The position numbers were made by a program, and so were the translations under genes. Below, piece by piece: positions 25,322-34,069 of a DNA stretch of 64,000 nt; the stretch's first letter is position 1, and the number at the start of each line of letters is the position of its first letter. The stretch is from a bacterium. Its GTDB lineage: Bacteria > Patescibacteriota > Saccharimonadia > Saccharimonadales > UBA4665. Under the pieces are notes generated by a model. That model saw only the letters and a list, made by a program, of their open reading frames with translations. It was not told the DNA's origin and did not search any database. The stretch covers positions 1 to 64,000 of the forward strand of contig JAJZWY010000002.1 in NCBI GenBank assembly GCA_021846445.1, read 5' to 3'.

Positions 25322-25350
25322 TTGATTCGTTAAAATACTTGTGTTTATCT
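25322..25350 (+). promoter_or_regulatory. Possible promoter of the alpha-glucan operon
   Basis: TTGATT and TTATCT are 17 bases apart and would start a leader of about 60 bases before the GT4 ATG. A 14-base inverted repeat, ACACTT/AAGTGT with loop AG, lies at 25363-25376 inside that leader. Confidence 0.45.
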
Positions 25351-25416
25351 AGTGCTGGTAGTACACTTAGAAGTGTCTAATTAATAATAATAAAAAATGG
25401 ATTAAAAATAAAAGCA

Positions 25417-26625
25417 ATGAAGGTGATGATGCTTGGCTGGGAGTTACCGCCGTACAATAGTGGTGGACTAGGAATGGCTAGTTATCAATTATGTCGCTTT
25501 TTAGCCAAAAATGGAGTAGACATTGAGTTTGTCTTACCCTATAAAGCTGAACACAAGATAGATTTTATGAAGATTACTCCGGCTTCTCCAGAAGGTGTTG
25601 TATCTGTGGAAAGGCTGGGCGTTGCTTATGACACGCTTAAATATGTATATCCAGAAGAATCGAAGGAGGAATATTATGATCTTTTTTCTCAGGTTAAGAT
25701 GTATGAAGAGGCTACTCTTAGGTTAGCGTTAACTAAAAATTTTGATATTTTACATGCTCACGATTGGCTTACATTTAGAGCCGCTCTTCGAATAAAAGAA
25801 ATTAAAAATTGCCCTATTATTCTTCATGTTCACTCTGTAGAATCGGATAGAGCTGGGCATAAAATTGGTAATCCATTAATTTTTGATATAGAAGAGTTAG
25901 CCCTAAATCTAGCCGATAGGGTTATTGCTGTAAGTGAGCACACAAAGCAGTCAATTATTCAGAATTATAACGTACCAGCGGATAAAATAGAGGTAGTCCA
26001 CAATAGCATTAATGTCGAAGAATTAATAGAACTAGATCCAAATAATGTTTATCGCTATCTAGAATATATTAAGCAAAAAGGCTATAAAGTAATAACCAAT
26101 ATTGGTAGGCTAACGCTTCAAAAAGGGCTTACCAATCTAATAAGAGCTTTATCTAAAGTTAAACAATACTATCCTAAGGTTCTCTTACTGATTGTTGGGA
26201 GTGGAGACCAATATTATGAACTAATTGAACTTTCAGCTTCACTTGGTGTTGCTCAAAATGTCTTATTTACTGATTTTCAGAGAGGTAAAAATTGGCGTGA
26301 TGCCTTAGCTATTGGTAACTTATTTGTCCTTCCTTCAGTTTCCGAACCTTTTGGTCTTACTCCTTTAGAATCGATTGCCTATAAAACTCCTGCCTTAATA
26401 TCTAAACAATCTGGAGTTAGTGAGGTATTAAAGAATGTCTTAAAGGTAGATTTTTGGGATATTGACGAGATGACTAATCAAATAGTTGGAGTATTAGAAA
26501 ATCAAGCTTTAGAAAATGAATTGCAAAAGAATTCATATAAAGAAGTTGAAGAAATGTCGTGGGAACATTCTAGTAATAAAATCGAAGAGATTTACCGGAA
26601 CCATCTTCAGGGGGTAGTAGGATGA
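25417..26625 (+). CDS. GT4-family glycosyltransferase, probable alpha-glucan (glycogen) synthase
   Basis: A 402-residue GT-B enzyme. The N-terminal domain opens with MLGWELPPYNSGGLGMASYQL, a glycogen-synthase-like donor loop with GGLG, followed by HAHDW. The C-terminal domain has NIGRLTLQKGL and the E-x7-E nucleotide-sugar motif SEPFGLTPLE near 308-317. The gene overlaps GH57 by 4 bases and is followed by GH15, so I infer that it extends an alpha-1,4-glucan from ADP- or UDP-glucose. Other GT4 roles, such as glycolipid synthesis, remain possible without the operon evidence. Confidence 0.87.
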   Translation: MKVMMLGWELPPYNSGGLGMASYQLCRFLAKNGVDIEFVLPYKAEHKIDFMKITPASPEGVVSVERLGVAYDTLKYVYPEESKEEYYDLFSQVKMYEEATLRLALTKNFDILHAHDWLTFRAALRIKEIKNCPIILHVHSVESDRAGHKIGNPLIFDIEELALNLADRVIAVSEHTKQSIIQNYNVPADKIEVVHNSINVEELIELDPNNVYRYLEYIKQKGYKVITNIGRLTLQKGLTNLIRALSKVKQYYPKVLLLIVGSGDQYYELIELSASLGVAQNVLFTDFQRGKNWRDALAIGNLFVLPSVSEPFGLTPLESIAYKTPALISKQSGVSEVLKNVLKVDFWDIDEMTNQIVGVLENQALENELQKNSYKEVEEMSWEHSSNKIEEIYRNHLQGVVG

Positions 26626-27833
26626 ATCCAAAGTCGATTGTTCTCTATCTTCACGTTCATCAGCCCTTTAGAATAAGACATTATAGTGTTTTTGATATAG
26701 CCTCGAAACACGATTATTTCAATGCTGATTATGATAGTGATCAAAGTAATCAAAAGATTTTAGAAAAAATCGCTCATAAATCTTATATTCCAACCAATAA
26801 TTTACTTTTGGAGATATTAAAGAATAATCCAGATTTTAGATTTAGTCTTTCGATTACCGGAACTTTACTGGAGCAACTCCAAAAATGGGCTCCAGAGGTT
26901 TTAGAATCATTTAAAGAACTCGTTGATACTTCTCGGGTTGAGATCGTTGCCGAGACCTATCACCATTCTCTTGCATTTTTCTATTCTAAACGTGAGTTTG
27001 AAACTCAGGTACAAATGCATACAGATCTAATAAAAAATATTTTTAATAAGATTCCAACTTCTTTTCGAAATACAGAGTTATCGTATAATAATGATTTGGC
27101 TTATTGGGCAGATTTAAAGGGTTATAAGGCGATTATCACAGAAGGATGGGATCCAGTCTTGAATTGGAGAAGTCCAAACTATGTTTATAAACCAAGTTAT
27201 TCTAATAATATTAAATTACTATTGAAAAATTATAAATTAAGTGACGACATTGCCTTTAGGTTTGGTGACAGGAATTGGTCTGAATGGCCCCTGACAGCTG
27301 ATAAATTTTGTCATTGGATTAGCGATGATCCTAATGGGACAAATGTAGATTTATTCATGGATTATGAAACATTTGGTGAACACCAATGGCAAGAATCTGG
27401 TATTTTTGACTTCCTAAGGCATTTACCCAGTGAATGGATGAAAACTTCAGGGCATAATTTTAAAACGATTACCGAGACAGCCGATTCTTTTGATCCAGTG
27501 GATAGTATTGATGTGCCTAATACCATTACTTGGGCTGATACAGAGAGAGATTTAAGTGCATGGTTGGGAAATTCAATGCAATCCGAATCAATAAAACAAG
27601 TGTATTCTTTAGAAGATAAAATACTTCAGACCAATGATCTTAATTTAATTGAAGATTGGCGTAAATTACAAACCTCAGATAATTTTTATTATATGAGTAC
27701 TAAATATTGGAATGACGGAGATATCCACTCTTATTTTAGTCCATATAAGACGCCCTATGAGGCGTATATTAGCTTTATGAATGTTTATCATGATATTTTA
27801 TATAGAATTGCTGAACATGGAATAGAAATCTAG
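26622..27833 (+). CDS. Glycoside hydrolase family 57 (alpha-amylase-like)
   Basis: A 403-residue GH57 catalytic domain. The family motifs are HVHQP (11-15), ETYHHSL (111-117), TELSYNND with nucleophile Glu152, MDYETFGEHQW with acid/base Asp247, and a closing WADTERDLSAWLGN. GH57 enzymes cut or transfer alpha-glucans (amylase, 4-alpha-glucanotransferase, branching). This minimal form has no signal peptide, so it works inside the cell. The start overlaps the GT4 gene (ATGA). GH57 encoded with a GT4 and a GH15 suggests turnover of a stored polysaccharide. Confidence 0.93.
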   Translation: MNPKSIVLYLHVHQPFRIRHYSVFDIASKHDYFNADYDSDQSNQKILEKIAHKSYIPTNNLLLEILKNNPDFRFSLSITGTLLEQLQKWAPEVLESFKELVDTSRVEIVAETYHHSLAFFYSKREFETQVQMHTDLIKNIFNKIPTSFRNTELSYNNDLAYWADLKGYKAIITEGWDPVLNWRSPNYVYKPSYSNNIKLLLKNYKLSDDIAFRFGDRNWSEWPLTADKFCHWISDDPNGTNVDLFMDYETFGEHQWQESGIFDFLRHLPSEWMKTSGHNFKTITETADSFDPVDSIDVPNTITWADTERDLSAWLGNSMQSESIKQVYSLEDKILQTNDLNLIEDWRKLQTSDNFYYMSTKYWNDGDIHSYFSPYKTPYEAYISFMNVYHDILYRIAEHGIEI

Positions 27834-27859
27834 TATAATGATAATTAAGGAGGATTTAG

Positions 27860-29791
27860 GTGGGTAGATCTGTGGTACTTAGCAACGGTCAGATGCTTGT
27901 AGGGCTGGATGAAGCAGGATTTGTGCATGATTTTTATTATCCTTATGTTGGATTGGAGAATTTAACTAGTGCCAGAAATAGTCAGCATAAGATTGGTATT
28001 TGGGTTGATGGACAATTTAGCTGGTTAAATGATGGATCTTGGGAAATTTCAATCAATTTTGAAGATGAAGCCTTAATTTCAAATATTGAATATATTAACT
28101 CTAAACTTAATTTAGCTCTAAATTTCAATGATTTTATAGACATGAACTCAAACTCTTTTATTCGGCATATTACTATACACAACAATGCTGATAAAGACAG
28201 AGATATCCGGTTGTTCATGCATCAAATGTTTCAAATATCTAATGGCGGTAGAGCTGATACAGCTTTATATGTTCCTGACGGTAATTATCTACTAGATTAT
28301 AAGGGTCGTTATTCTTTGGCTATCTCAGGTAAGTTTAAAAATGGGAAGTCTTTTGATCAATATGCTGTTGGTAATTTTGGGATAGAGAATAAAGCCGGAA
28401 CATTTATGGATGCGATTGATGGTGAACTTTCCAATAATCCCGTCGAACATGGCGGTGTTGATAGCGTAATTAGATTTTCCAAGTTATTTAAAGCTAATGA
28501 AATCGATACAGTAGACTACTGGATTATAACTTCAAGTAGTCAAAGCGATGATCAGCGCGTTCATGAACATTTGATGGAGACTAATATTGCTGAATTGAGA
28601 GATCAGGTTAGACAATCCTGGCATAACTGGATGTATGAAAGTGAAGTTAAAATTCCGGATTATTATCAAAAAAATATAAAGCAAAGCCTACTTGTTGTTA
28701 AGGCTCACATAGATGAGAGAGGTTCAATTTTAGCAAGTGGAGATTCTTCTATTTTTAATTATGGACGTGATTACTACGCATATTGTTGGCCTAGAGATGC
28801 AGCTTATGCTCTTTGGCCTTTGATAAGATTAGGTCATTTTAATGAAGCTAGGATGTTTTTTGAATTTGCCAGAGATACCATGCATAAAGATGGTTATTTG
28901 ATGCACAAGTATCAGCCTGATCGTGCCGTTGGTAGTACTTGGCATCCATTAATTCATGGTAAAAATAGGGAGTTAGCTATTCAAGAAGATGAAACGGCCG
29001 GAGTTATTTTTATGATTAACGAATACTATAAACAAAGTAATGATCGTACGTTTATAGAACATATTTATCGTACATTTGTTCAACCTGCAGCTAATTTTTT
29101 GGTTTCCTTCGTAGATAAATCTAGTGGTCTGCCACACGCTAGTTATGATTTGTGGGAAGAGAAATTTTTAACATCGAGCTATACAGTTTCGGTTGTGATC
29201 GGGGCACTTCAGGCTGCTACCGAAATTGCAACTAAAATTGATTATCCTGATGACGGTTCAAAATGGAGGAGATTGGCTGAGAAATTTAGAGATAATCTTG
29301 ATTTGCTCTATGACAAAGAGAAAGGCTATTTCGTTAAGGGCTTTTTATTAAGAGATGACGGATCTTTAGCTTATGATAGTACTTTAGATATCTCAAGTCT
29401 TTATGGACCTTTTATGTATTCCGGAATAGATCCATATGACCCTAGAATTGTTTCAACTTCTCAAAAAGTAGAGCAACTAATTCTTAATTCCTCTCCGTCT
29501 GGTGGTGTTTTGAGATATGACAATGACAACTATTTTTTAACTAAGCACCAATATAAAGGCAACCCTTGGGTCGTTAGCACTCTTTGGCTTGCTCAATACT
29601 ATTTAGTAGTAGATAAGACAGCTCGAGCCAAAGAACTGATAGAATGGTCCCTAAATCGTCAATCAAAGAGTGGTATGCTTAGTGAACAGTATGACCCTGA
29701 AAATAACTTACCGCTAGGCGTTTCGCCACTTGTTTGGAGTCATGCTGAATTAATCAATTCACTTCTAGATTTAAGTTTTAAAATAAAATAA
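27860..29791 (+). CDS. Glycoside hydrolase family 15 (glucoamylase/trehalase-like)
   Basis: A 643-residue GH15 protein. The N-terminal beta-sandwich (about 1-260) precedes an (alpha/alpha)6 barrel. NYGRDYYAYCWPRDAAYALW is the substrate-binding signature, SYDLWEE near 431 holds the catalytic acid, and LSEQYDP near 610 the catalytic base. No secretion signal is present. GH15 releases glucose from alpha-glucan ends, and some members cleave trehalose. The start is GTG with a textbook AAGGAGG (27847-27853) 6 bases upstream. The gene ends 3 bases from convergent rpmG, in a very A/T-rich junction that could form a weak two-way hairpin. Confidence 0.95.
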   Translation: MGRSVVLSNGQMLVGLDEAGFVHDFYYPYVGLENLTSARNSQHKIGIWVDGQFSWLNDGSWEISINFEDEALISNIEYINSKLNLALNFNDFIDMNSNSFIRHITIHNNADKDRDIRLFMHQMFQISNGGRADTALYVPDGNYLLDYKGRYSLAISGKFKNGKSFDQYAVGNFGIENKAGTFMDAIDGELSNNPVEHGGVDSVIRFSKLFKANEIDTVDYWIITSSSQSDDQRVHEHLMETNIAELRDQVRQSWHNWMYESEVKIPDYYQKNIKQSLLVVKAHIDERGSILASGDSSIFNYGRDYYAYCWPRDAAYALWPLIRLGHFNEARMFFEFARDTMHKDGYLMHKYQPDRAVGSTWHPLIHGKNRELAIQEDETAGVIFMINEYYKQSNDRTFIEHIYRTFVQPAANFLVSFVDKSSGLPHASYDLWEEKFLTSSYTVSVVIGALQAATEIATKIDYPDDGSKWRRLAEKFRDNLDLLYDKEKGYFVKGFLLRDDGSLAYDSTLDISSLYGPFMYSGIDPYDPRIVSTSQKVEQLILNSSPSGGVLRYDNDNYFLTKHQYKGNPWVVSTLWLAQYYLVVDKTARAKELIEWSLNRQSKSGMLSEQYDPENNLPLGVSPLVWSHAELINSLLDLSFKIK

Positions 29792-29794
29792 GCT

Positions 29795-29998
29795 TTATTT
29801 TTTAGGTTTTACTTCGTTTCTACCAAGATTCTTTTTGATTTCTGAAAAAACAACTCTTTTTCTTAATTTAGGACTGTATTTCTTTAAAGAGAGCTTATCT
29901 GGAGTATTTAGGAAATTTTTAGTACTATAATAAATCCTTTCCTTGCTTTCTTTGGAATAGAATCCAATAATTTTACGTTTATCTCCTTTTTTTGCCAT
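29795..29998 (-). CDS. rpmG: 50S ribosomal protein L33, zinc-free form
   Basis: The L33 core is clear: [31 protein letters not shown]. The four cysteines of zinc-binding L33 (two C-x2-C pairs) are absent, so this is the C-minus type. It is 67 residues against about 50-55, with a basic C-terminal tail. It has a ribosome-binding site (AAGGTAGG) and lies apart from secE, next to which rpmG is often found. Confidence 0.92.
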   Translation of the reverse strand: MAKKGDKRKIIGFYSKESKERIYYSTKNFLNTPDKLSLKKYSPKLRKRVVFSEIKKNLGRNEVKPKK

Positions 29999-30219
29999 AG
30001 CCTACCTTTTTAGTTAATTAATTCTAATTATCTAATTTTACCAGAAGATTGTACTTATTTCTAACTTACTATTTTTTTTAAAGCTATCAGGGTTAATTTA
30101 ATTATCTTTATTTTATTTTTTAGGCATCAACAAACAGTCTTATGGTCCGATTTATTGAATTGATTCAATCGATGTCTTTAACAAGTAGGTAAGACAATTT
30201 AAAAAGATATTCTTTAAAT

Positions 30220-30294
30220 GGAGCCATGATCGGGATTCGAACCCGAGACCTCAACTTTACCATAGTTGCGCTCTACCGACTGAGCTATCACGGC
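30220..30294 (-). tRNA. tRNA-Thr (anticodon GGT)
   Basis: Acceptor GCCGTGA/TCATGGC; anticodon stem CAACT/AGTTG around the loop ATGGTAA, anticodon GGT; T loop TTCGAAT; encoded CCA. It diverges from the second Thr tRNA on the other strand. Confidence 0.95.
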
Positions 30295-30384
30295 TTACTA
30301 AGATATGCTTTATTTTAACTATTTTTTGGATATTTTTCTATTATAATTTAGTCTAGTTTGATAGAATATAGACTATAATTGCGT

Positions 30385-30461
30385 GCCGATATAGCTCAGC
30401 TGGTCAGAGCAGCTGTTTTGTAAACAGCAGGTCGTGGGTTCGAATCCCTCTGTCGGCTCCA
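30385..30461 (+). tRNA. tRNA-Thr (anticodon TGT)
   Basis: Acceptor GCCGATA/TGTCGGC; anticodon stem GCTGT/ACAGC around the loop TTTGTAA, anticodon TGT; encoded CCA. TATAAT (30374-30379) is 5 bases upstream, so the primary transcript should start almost at the mature 5' end. tRNA-Tyr follows 4 bases later. Confidence 0.96.
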
Positions 30462-30465
30462 AGAA

Positions 30466-30551
30466 GCAGGGATAGTGAAGCGGTCAAACACGGGTGACTG
30501 TAAATCATCTGGCTTTCGCCTTCGGGGGTTCGAATCCCTCTCCCTGCACCA
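30466..30551 (+). tRNA. tRNA-Tyr (anticodon GTA)
   Basis: A class II tRNA with a long variable arm (TGGCTTTCGCC). Acceptor GCAGGGA/TCCCTGC, anticodon loop CTGTAAA with anticodon GTA, encoded CCA. Cotranscribed with tRNA-Thr(TGT). Confidence 0.96.
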
Positions 30552-30634
30552 AATTTGACACTACTCGAAAATGTCTGATCGCTATCCACAAACTAGTTCA
30601 AATTAAAAGATTTATTTCTATTTTATAACGATAA

Positions 30635-31297
30635 CTAAATTACTGCTCTTCGCGGTCTTCTTATTTTATGTGGGATAGTCCTTGTAGCTTTCTTACTTAA
30701 GTAACGTTTAAATTTCTTCTTTAGTTCTGTGGCTTCTTCAATCATATCATTCTCGAGATAGGTTTTGTAAAGGAGACTATATGATTCTTTGGTTGGTTCT
30801 AATTGAATTGCTTCTTTTAATTCTGCTACTGCTAATTTAATGTTTCCTAATTTCTCTTGTACTTTAGCATAGGCCACGTGTCGGGTTGCTAAGTTATTTT
30901 CCAATTTTAAGGCTTGTTCAAAAGCCAATGTAGCTTTTTCGTAATTCTCTGTCTCATAATATATTAAACCTAGATTATGTAGGGTAGTAGCGCTGTCGTC
31001 TAAACTTGAGGCTATCTCAAAGCAATCAATAGCATCTTTATATTCTTTTTGCTTAGCGTAGAGTATTCCTAATCTGTTGTAGGCAGCAACATTTTTTTGG
31101 TCAATTTTTAATATTGTAAGTAGGGCTTTCTCGGCTTTTAGGAATCTATTTTCTTTAATACTCTGATGGACTATTTCCCACAATTTAGGCATTTTATCAT
31201 TGATTTTGGACGTTACATTGACAAATTCATCGTCTCTAGCTCTTAAATTAATGATTGCTAGTGCTCCAAAAAATAAAATAATTAAAATCTCATACAT
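30635..31297 (-). CDS. Membrane-anchored TPR protein
   Basis: A 220-residue protein with one N-terminal membrane segment (about 3-17) followed by about four tetratricopeptide repeats, for example NVAAYNRLGILYAKQKEYKD and TTLHNLGLIYYETENYEKAT. It ends in a very basic tail (KKATRTIPHKIRRPRR). TPRs are protein-interaction scaffolds; the partner is unknown. It is the last gene of the trpS-rluD-holB operon, 13 bases after holB. Confidence 0.87.
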   Translation of the reverse strand: MYEILIILFFGALAIINLRARDDEFVNVTSKINDKMPKLWEIVHQSIKENRFLKAEKALLTILKIDQKNVAAYNRLGILYAKQKEYKDAIDCFEIASSLDDSATTLHNLGLIYYETENYEKATLAFEQALKLENNLATRHVAYAKVQEKLGNIKLAVAELKEAIQLEPTKESYSLLYKTYLENDMIEEATELKKKFKRYLSKKATRTIPHKIRRPRRAVI

Positions 31298-31310
31298 ATT
31301 GTGCTACTTA

Positions 31311-32174
31311 TTATCTGCCAAAATTAATTAAATAGTCAAGTACTAATATTTTTAATTGAGCATTACTTAATATTTCTATATCAAGTTTAAGTGTTCTCTT
31401 TAAAACATTCTGCCAGAACAAAGCATTCTTAGAATTTTCCGAGATAATTCCGTATCTACTCATTTGTTTTATAATTAAAAGAACTAATCTTAATCTTTTT
31501 TTGTTCGAGACCAAATTATTCAAAAGTATTAATCTTGAATAGCTGTCTTGGCCAGCTATTTGTTTTGCGAGATCTAGAGCTTCACTATAGTTAGGATCCT
31601 TGTTTAATATCTTTTTAGTTATTAAAATATTTGAATTAGAAATATTGAGAGCTTCAATAATTTTATCTTCCTGATAATCTTGGTCTCTAAAATATTTTAT
31701 TAATTGATCTCTCGATGGACGTAATATTTTAAGATGAGATACTCTTGATCTAATTGTTGGTAAAATACTTTTTAAATCTCGGCAAGTTAAAATAAATATT
31801 GTTTTTTCAGGAAATTCTTCCAAGTTCTTTAATAGCTTGTTTTGGGCCGGTATTGTTAAATTTTGGCTATTTTTAATTATTATTATTCTATTTATTTTGT
31901 TGTCTAAGGGAACCTTTAATTTTAAAAAGTTCTTGATTTTTGTAATTTGATCAATGCCAATTGAATTTTTAATATCTTTATTAATTTCTAATAAATAGGG
32001 GTAAGACTTTATTTTATTTAAGTCAAGGTTTAGTAACGAATGAACTATATAATTAAGAATATTAGATAAGTCATTCCCCTTTTCAATCTCTAGCAGTAAG
32101 GGTAACTTTGGATTAATTAAATAGTTATTTAGTAGTTCTAGGCTTTTAGGATTTATTAATTGTTTATTGATCAT
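31311..32174 (-). CDS. holB: DNA polymerase III delta'-like clamp-loader subunit
   Basis: A 287-residue AAA+-type protein. NKLLKNLEEFPEKTIFILTC and ILPTIRSRVSHLKI match the sensor-1 region and arginine-finger SRV(S) of delta'. Where Walker A would be there is a degenerate EIEKGNDLSNIL stretch, so ATP is not bound; this is normal for many delta' subunits. It would complete a clamp loader with DnaX (8.2 kb). It overlaps the upstream pseudouridine synthase gene by 11 bases. Confidence 0.8.
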   Translation of the reverse strand: MINKQLINPKSLELLNNYLINPKLPLLLEIEKGNDLSNILNYIVHSLLNLDLNKIKSYPYLLEINKDIKNSIGIDQITKIKNFLKLKVPLDNKINRIIIIKNSQNLTIPAQNKLLKNLEEFPEKTIFILTCRDLKSILPTIRSRVSHLKILRPSRDQLIKYFRDQDYQEDKIIEALNISNSNILITKKILNKDPNYSEALDLAKQIAGQDSYSRLILLNNLVSNKKRLRLVLLIIKQMSRYGIISENSKNALFWQNVLKRTLKLDIEILSNAQLKILVLDYLINFGR

Positions 32175-33009
32175 TTTCTAAAACTTGATTAAATATTTTT
32201 GGTAAAATACTGTCAAATAAAAACATTTCACTATTTTTGTTTATTCTAATTTCTAATGACTTGGCGTCCAAAAACATTCTATCACTTTTTGTTCTAGAAT
32301 AGAGTCTATCCCCAAGTAAGGGATGATTTAAGTAAGCTAAATGGACTCTTAATTGATGAGTCCTACCGGTTTTAGGCTGAAGCATTACCAGACTATATTT
32401 TTTAGATTCTTTTATTACTTTATAGTAGGTTTGTGCTGATTTTCCACCTGGGTCTACTCTAAAAGTTTGAGGTTTTTTGGGATTTCTAGCAATGGCTAGA
32501 TCTATTAAGGCTTCTTTTTGTTCAAAATGGCCTTGGCATATTCCGTAGTATGTTTTTATTACTTTCCGAGATGCAAATTGTTTTGTTAACCATAACCTTG
32601 AAGCTTCATTTTTGGCACAGATCATAACTCCAGATGTATCACGATCTAAGCGATGAACTATTCCAGACCGATTATTTAAATTAGGATAATTAATCTTAGG
32701 TCTAATAAAATCAGCTACTGTATTTTCTAGTTGAATTGCTCCTTTCGAGTGAGATAATACCCCAGCTGGTTTATTAATTACTATAACATCATTGTCTTCA
32801 AAAAGTATTTGTATATTTGTTTTGTTGCTTACTCTAGGAAATTTTAATTCTAGTTTATCTAGGTTAGGATCAATTAATGTTCCGGCCTTTTTAACAATTT
32901 TACCGTTTACACTAAGGTTCCCTTTCTTAATCAATTGAATTATGGAATTTCTGCTTAGTGACTGATTTAAATTTAATAAGTGTTTGTCAACTCTTTCTTT
33001 ATTAGTCAT
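32164..33009 (-). CDS. RluA/RluD-family rRNA pseudouridine synthase
   Basis: A 281-residue enzyme that isomerises uridine in rRNA. An S4 RNA-binding domain (about 1-65) precedes the catalytic domain with HRLDRDTSG (catalytic Asp), TYYGICQG and KTGRTHQLRVHLAYLNHPLLGD in pieces typical of RluD. The length fits RluD. It overlaps trpS by 4 bases and holB by 11. The exact target uridines cannot be read; RluD (helix 69) is the most common assignment. Confidence 0.92.
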   Translation of the reverse strand: MTNKERVDKHLLNLNQSLSRNSIIQLIKKGNLSVNGKIVKKAGTLIDPNLDKLELKFPRVSNKTNIQILFEDNDVIVINKPAGVLSHSKGAIQLENTVADFIRPKINYPNLNNRSGIVHRLDRDTSGVMICAKNEASRLWLTKQFASRKVIKTYYGICQGHFEQKEALIDLAIARNPKKPQTFRVDPGGKSAQTYYKVIKESKKYSLVMLQPKTGRTHQLRVHLAYLNHPLLGDRLYSRTKSDRMFLDAKSLEIRINKNSEMFLFDSILPKIFNQVLENDQ

Positions 33010-34025
33010 TTTCTGAGTCCAACAGCTTTTTGGACTGTATATAGTTTTTTGTTGGCTATTTCATTAAGCTCAGCTTCACTTAGAGCTAATTTGCTGATTA
33101 TTTTTTGATCATTTATTTTTTTATAAATCTTGTCTATATTGATTAAAAATTGTTGGATCTCTTCGGATACTATTTTCTTAAATTCTAGATAATTGGTTCT
33201 ATCCTTGATTTGATCTAATGTTTGTTCAACGGTTTGGTTTTTAAGTAAACTATATATTTCAACTAAATTAGAAATCCCAGGTTGTTTGTTGGGATTATAA
33301 TTAATCGATTTGAAATTATCTGTAGTTGAGGCCATAATCTTTTCATTTGCTTTTGTGGGAGAATCATCTAAAAATATTACTCCTTTGGGATTCTGGGCAC
33401 TTTTACTCATTTTTTGATTAGGATTGATTAAATCCTTTATTTTCCTTCCGTTTTCTTTTTTGAAAAAAGCTACTTGTTTTTTAGTTTCTTCAGGTACAAC
33501 AAAAATTTCTCCAAATTTATTGTTGAATTTAATAGCCAAATTCCGGGTAAATTCGAGATGTTGAGTTTGATCGTCGCCAACAGGCACATATCGAGCGTCG
33601 TACAACAGAATATCTGCAGCCATAAGCACTGGATAGTTCAATAGTCCAAGAGAACTTTCTTTGTTGGACTTAGTTTTTTCCTTAAATTGGATCATCCTAC
33701 TGAGTTGACCAAAACTACTAAAACATTCTAAAATCCAAGCTAATTCACTATGTGCCGGAATATAGCTTTGTCGATATATTTTAATATTAGGTTTATCTAT
33801 ATCTAAGCCTAGGGCAATATACAATTTTATATTGTTAAATATTTGGTCATTTAATTTCTGGTAATCTATTTCAGTGGTGATGCTGTGAAGGTCAGGAACA
33901 AAAATATTAAAAGTATATTCAGGATAAACAGATGTATAATCAACTATGCTCTTAATAGCTCCAAAATAACTACCAATATGTAAACTATTGTTTGCTCGAA
34001 GTCCTGTTAAAATTGTTGTACTCAT
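33006..34025 (-). CDS. trpS: Tryptophanyl-tRNA synthetase
   Basis: A class I synthetase of 339 residues. HIGS (16-19) is the HIGH motif and KMSKS (205-209) is intact; GDDQTQHLEFTR (150-161) is the conserved dimer/tryptophan region. It heads the trpS-rluD-holB-TPR operon. The ATG follows a TATACT -10 by exactly 6 bases with no ribosome-binding site (leaderless), and a 22-base palindrome fills the promoter spacer. I see no T-box. The matching tRNA-Trp is at 25.2 kb. Confidence 0.97.
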   Translation of the reverse strand: MSTTILTGLRANNSLHIGSYFGAIKSIVDYTSVYPEYTFNIFVPDLHSITTEIDYQKLNDQIFNNIKLYIALGLDIDKPNIKIYRQSYIPAHSELAWILECFSSFGQLSRMIQFKEKTKSNKESSLGLLNYPVLMAADILLYDARYVPVGDDQTQHLEFTRNLAIKFNNKFGEIFVVPEETKKQVAFFKKENGRKIKDLINPNQKMSKSAQNPKGVIFLDDSPTKANEKIMASTTDNFKSINYNPNKQPGISNLVEIYSLLKNQTVEQTLDQIKDRTNYLEFKKIVSEEIQQFLINIDKIYKKINDQKIISKLALSEAELNEIANKKLYTVQKAVGLRK

Positions 34026-34031
34026 AAGAAT

Positions 34032-34060
34032 AGTATATTACAAGAAACCTTTCTTGTAAG
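34032..34060 (-). promoter_or_regulatory. trpS promoter with palindromic operator-like spacer
   Basis: CTTACA (34055-34060) and TATACT (34032-34037) are 17 bases apart. The bases between, 34038-34059, form a perfect 22-base inverted repeat: arms TTACAAGAAA and TTTCTTGTAA with a 2-base centre. The repeat overlaps the -35 and abuts the -10. No T-run follows, so it is a better operator candidate than terminator of the upstream rpsI gene. Confidence 0.6.
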
Positions 34061-34069
34061 TAATTATAT

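Noticed and set aside
30155-30168. Inverted repeat TTGAAT/ATTCAA upstream of the tRNA-Thr genes
   Set aside because: Short, AT-rich and common by chance in this composition; no promoter or T-run fits it.
30404-30589. Minus-strand open frame containing GIRTPEGESQ and RGIRTHDLL
   Set aside because: It is the antisense translation of tRNA-Thr and tRNA-Tyr, a well-known annotation artefact.
34038-34059. Intrinsic terminator of rpsI
   Set aside because: The stem is AT-rich and no T-run follows on the minus strand; its place between -35 and -10 of trpS fits an operator better.
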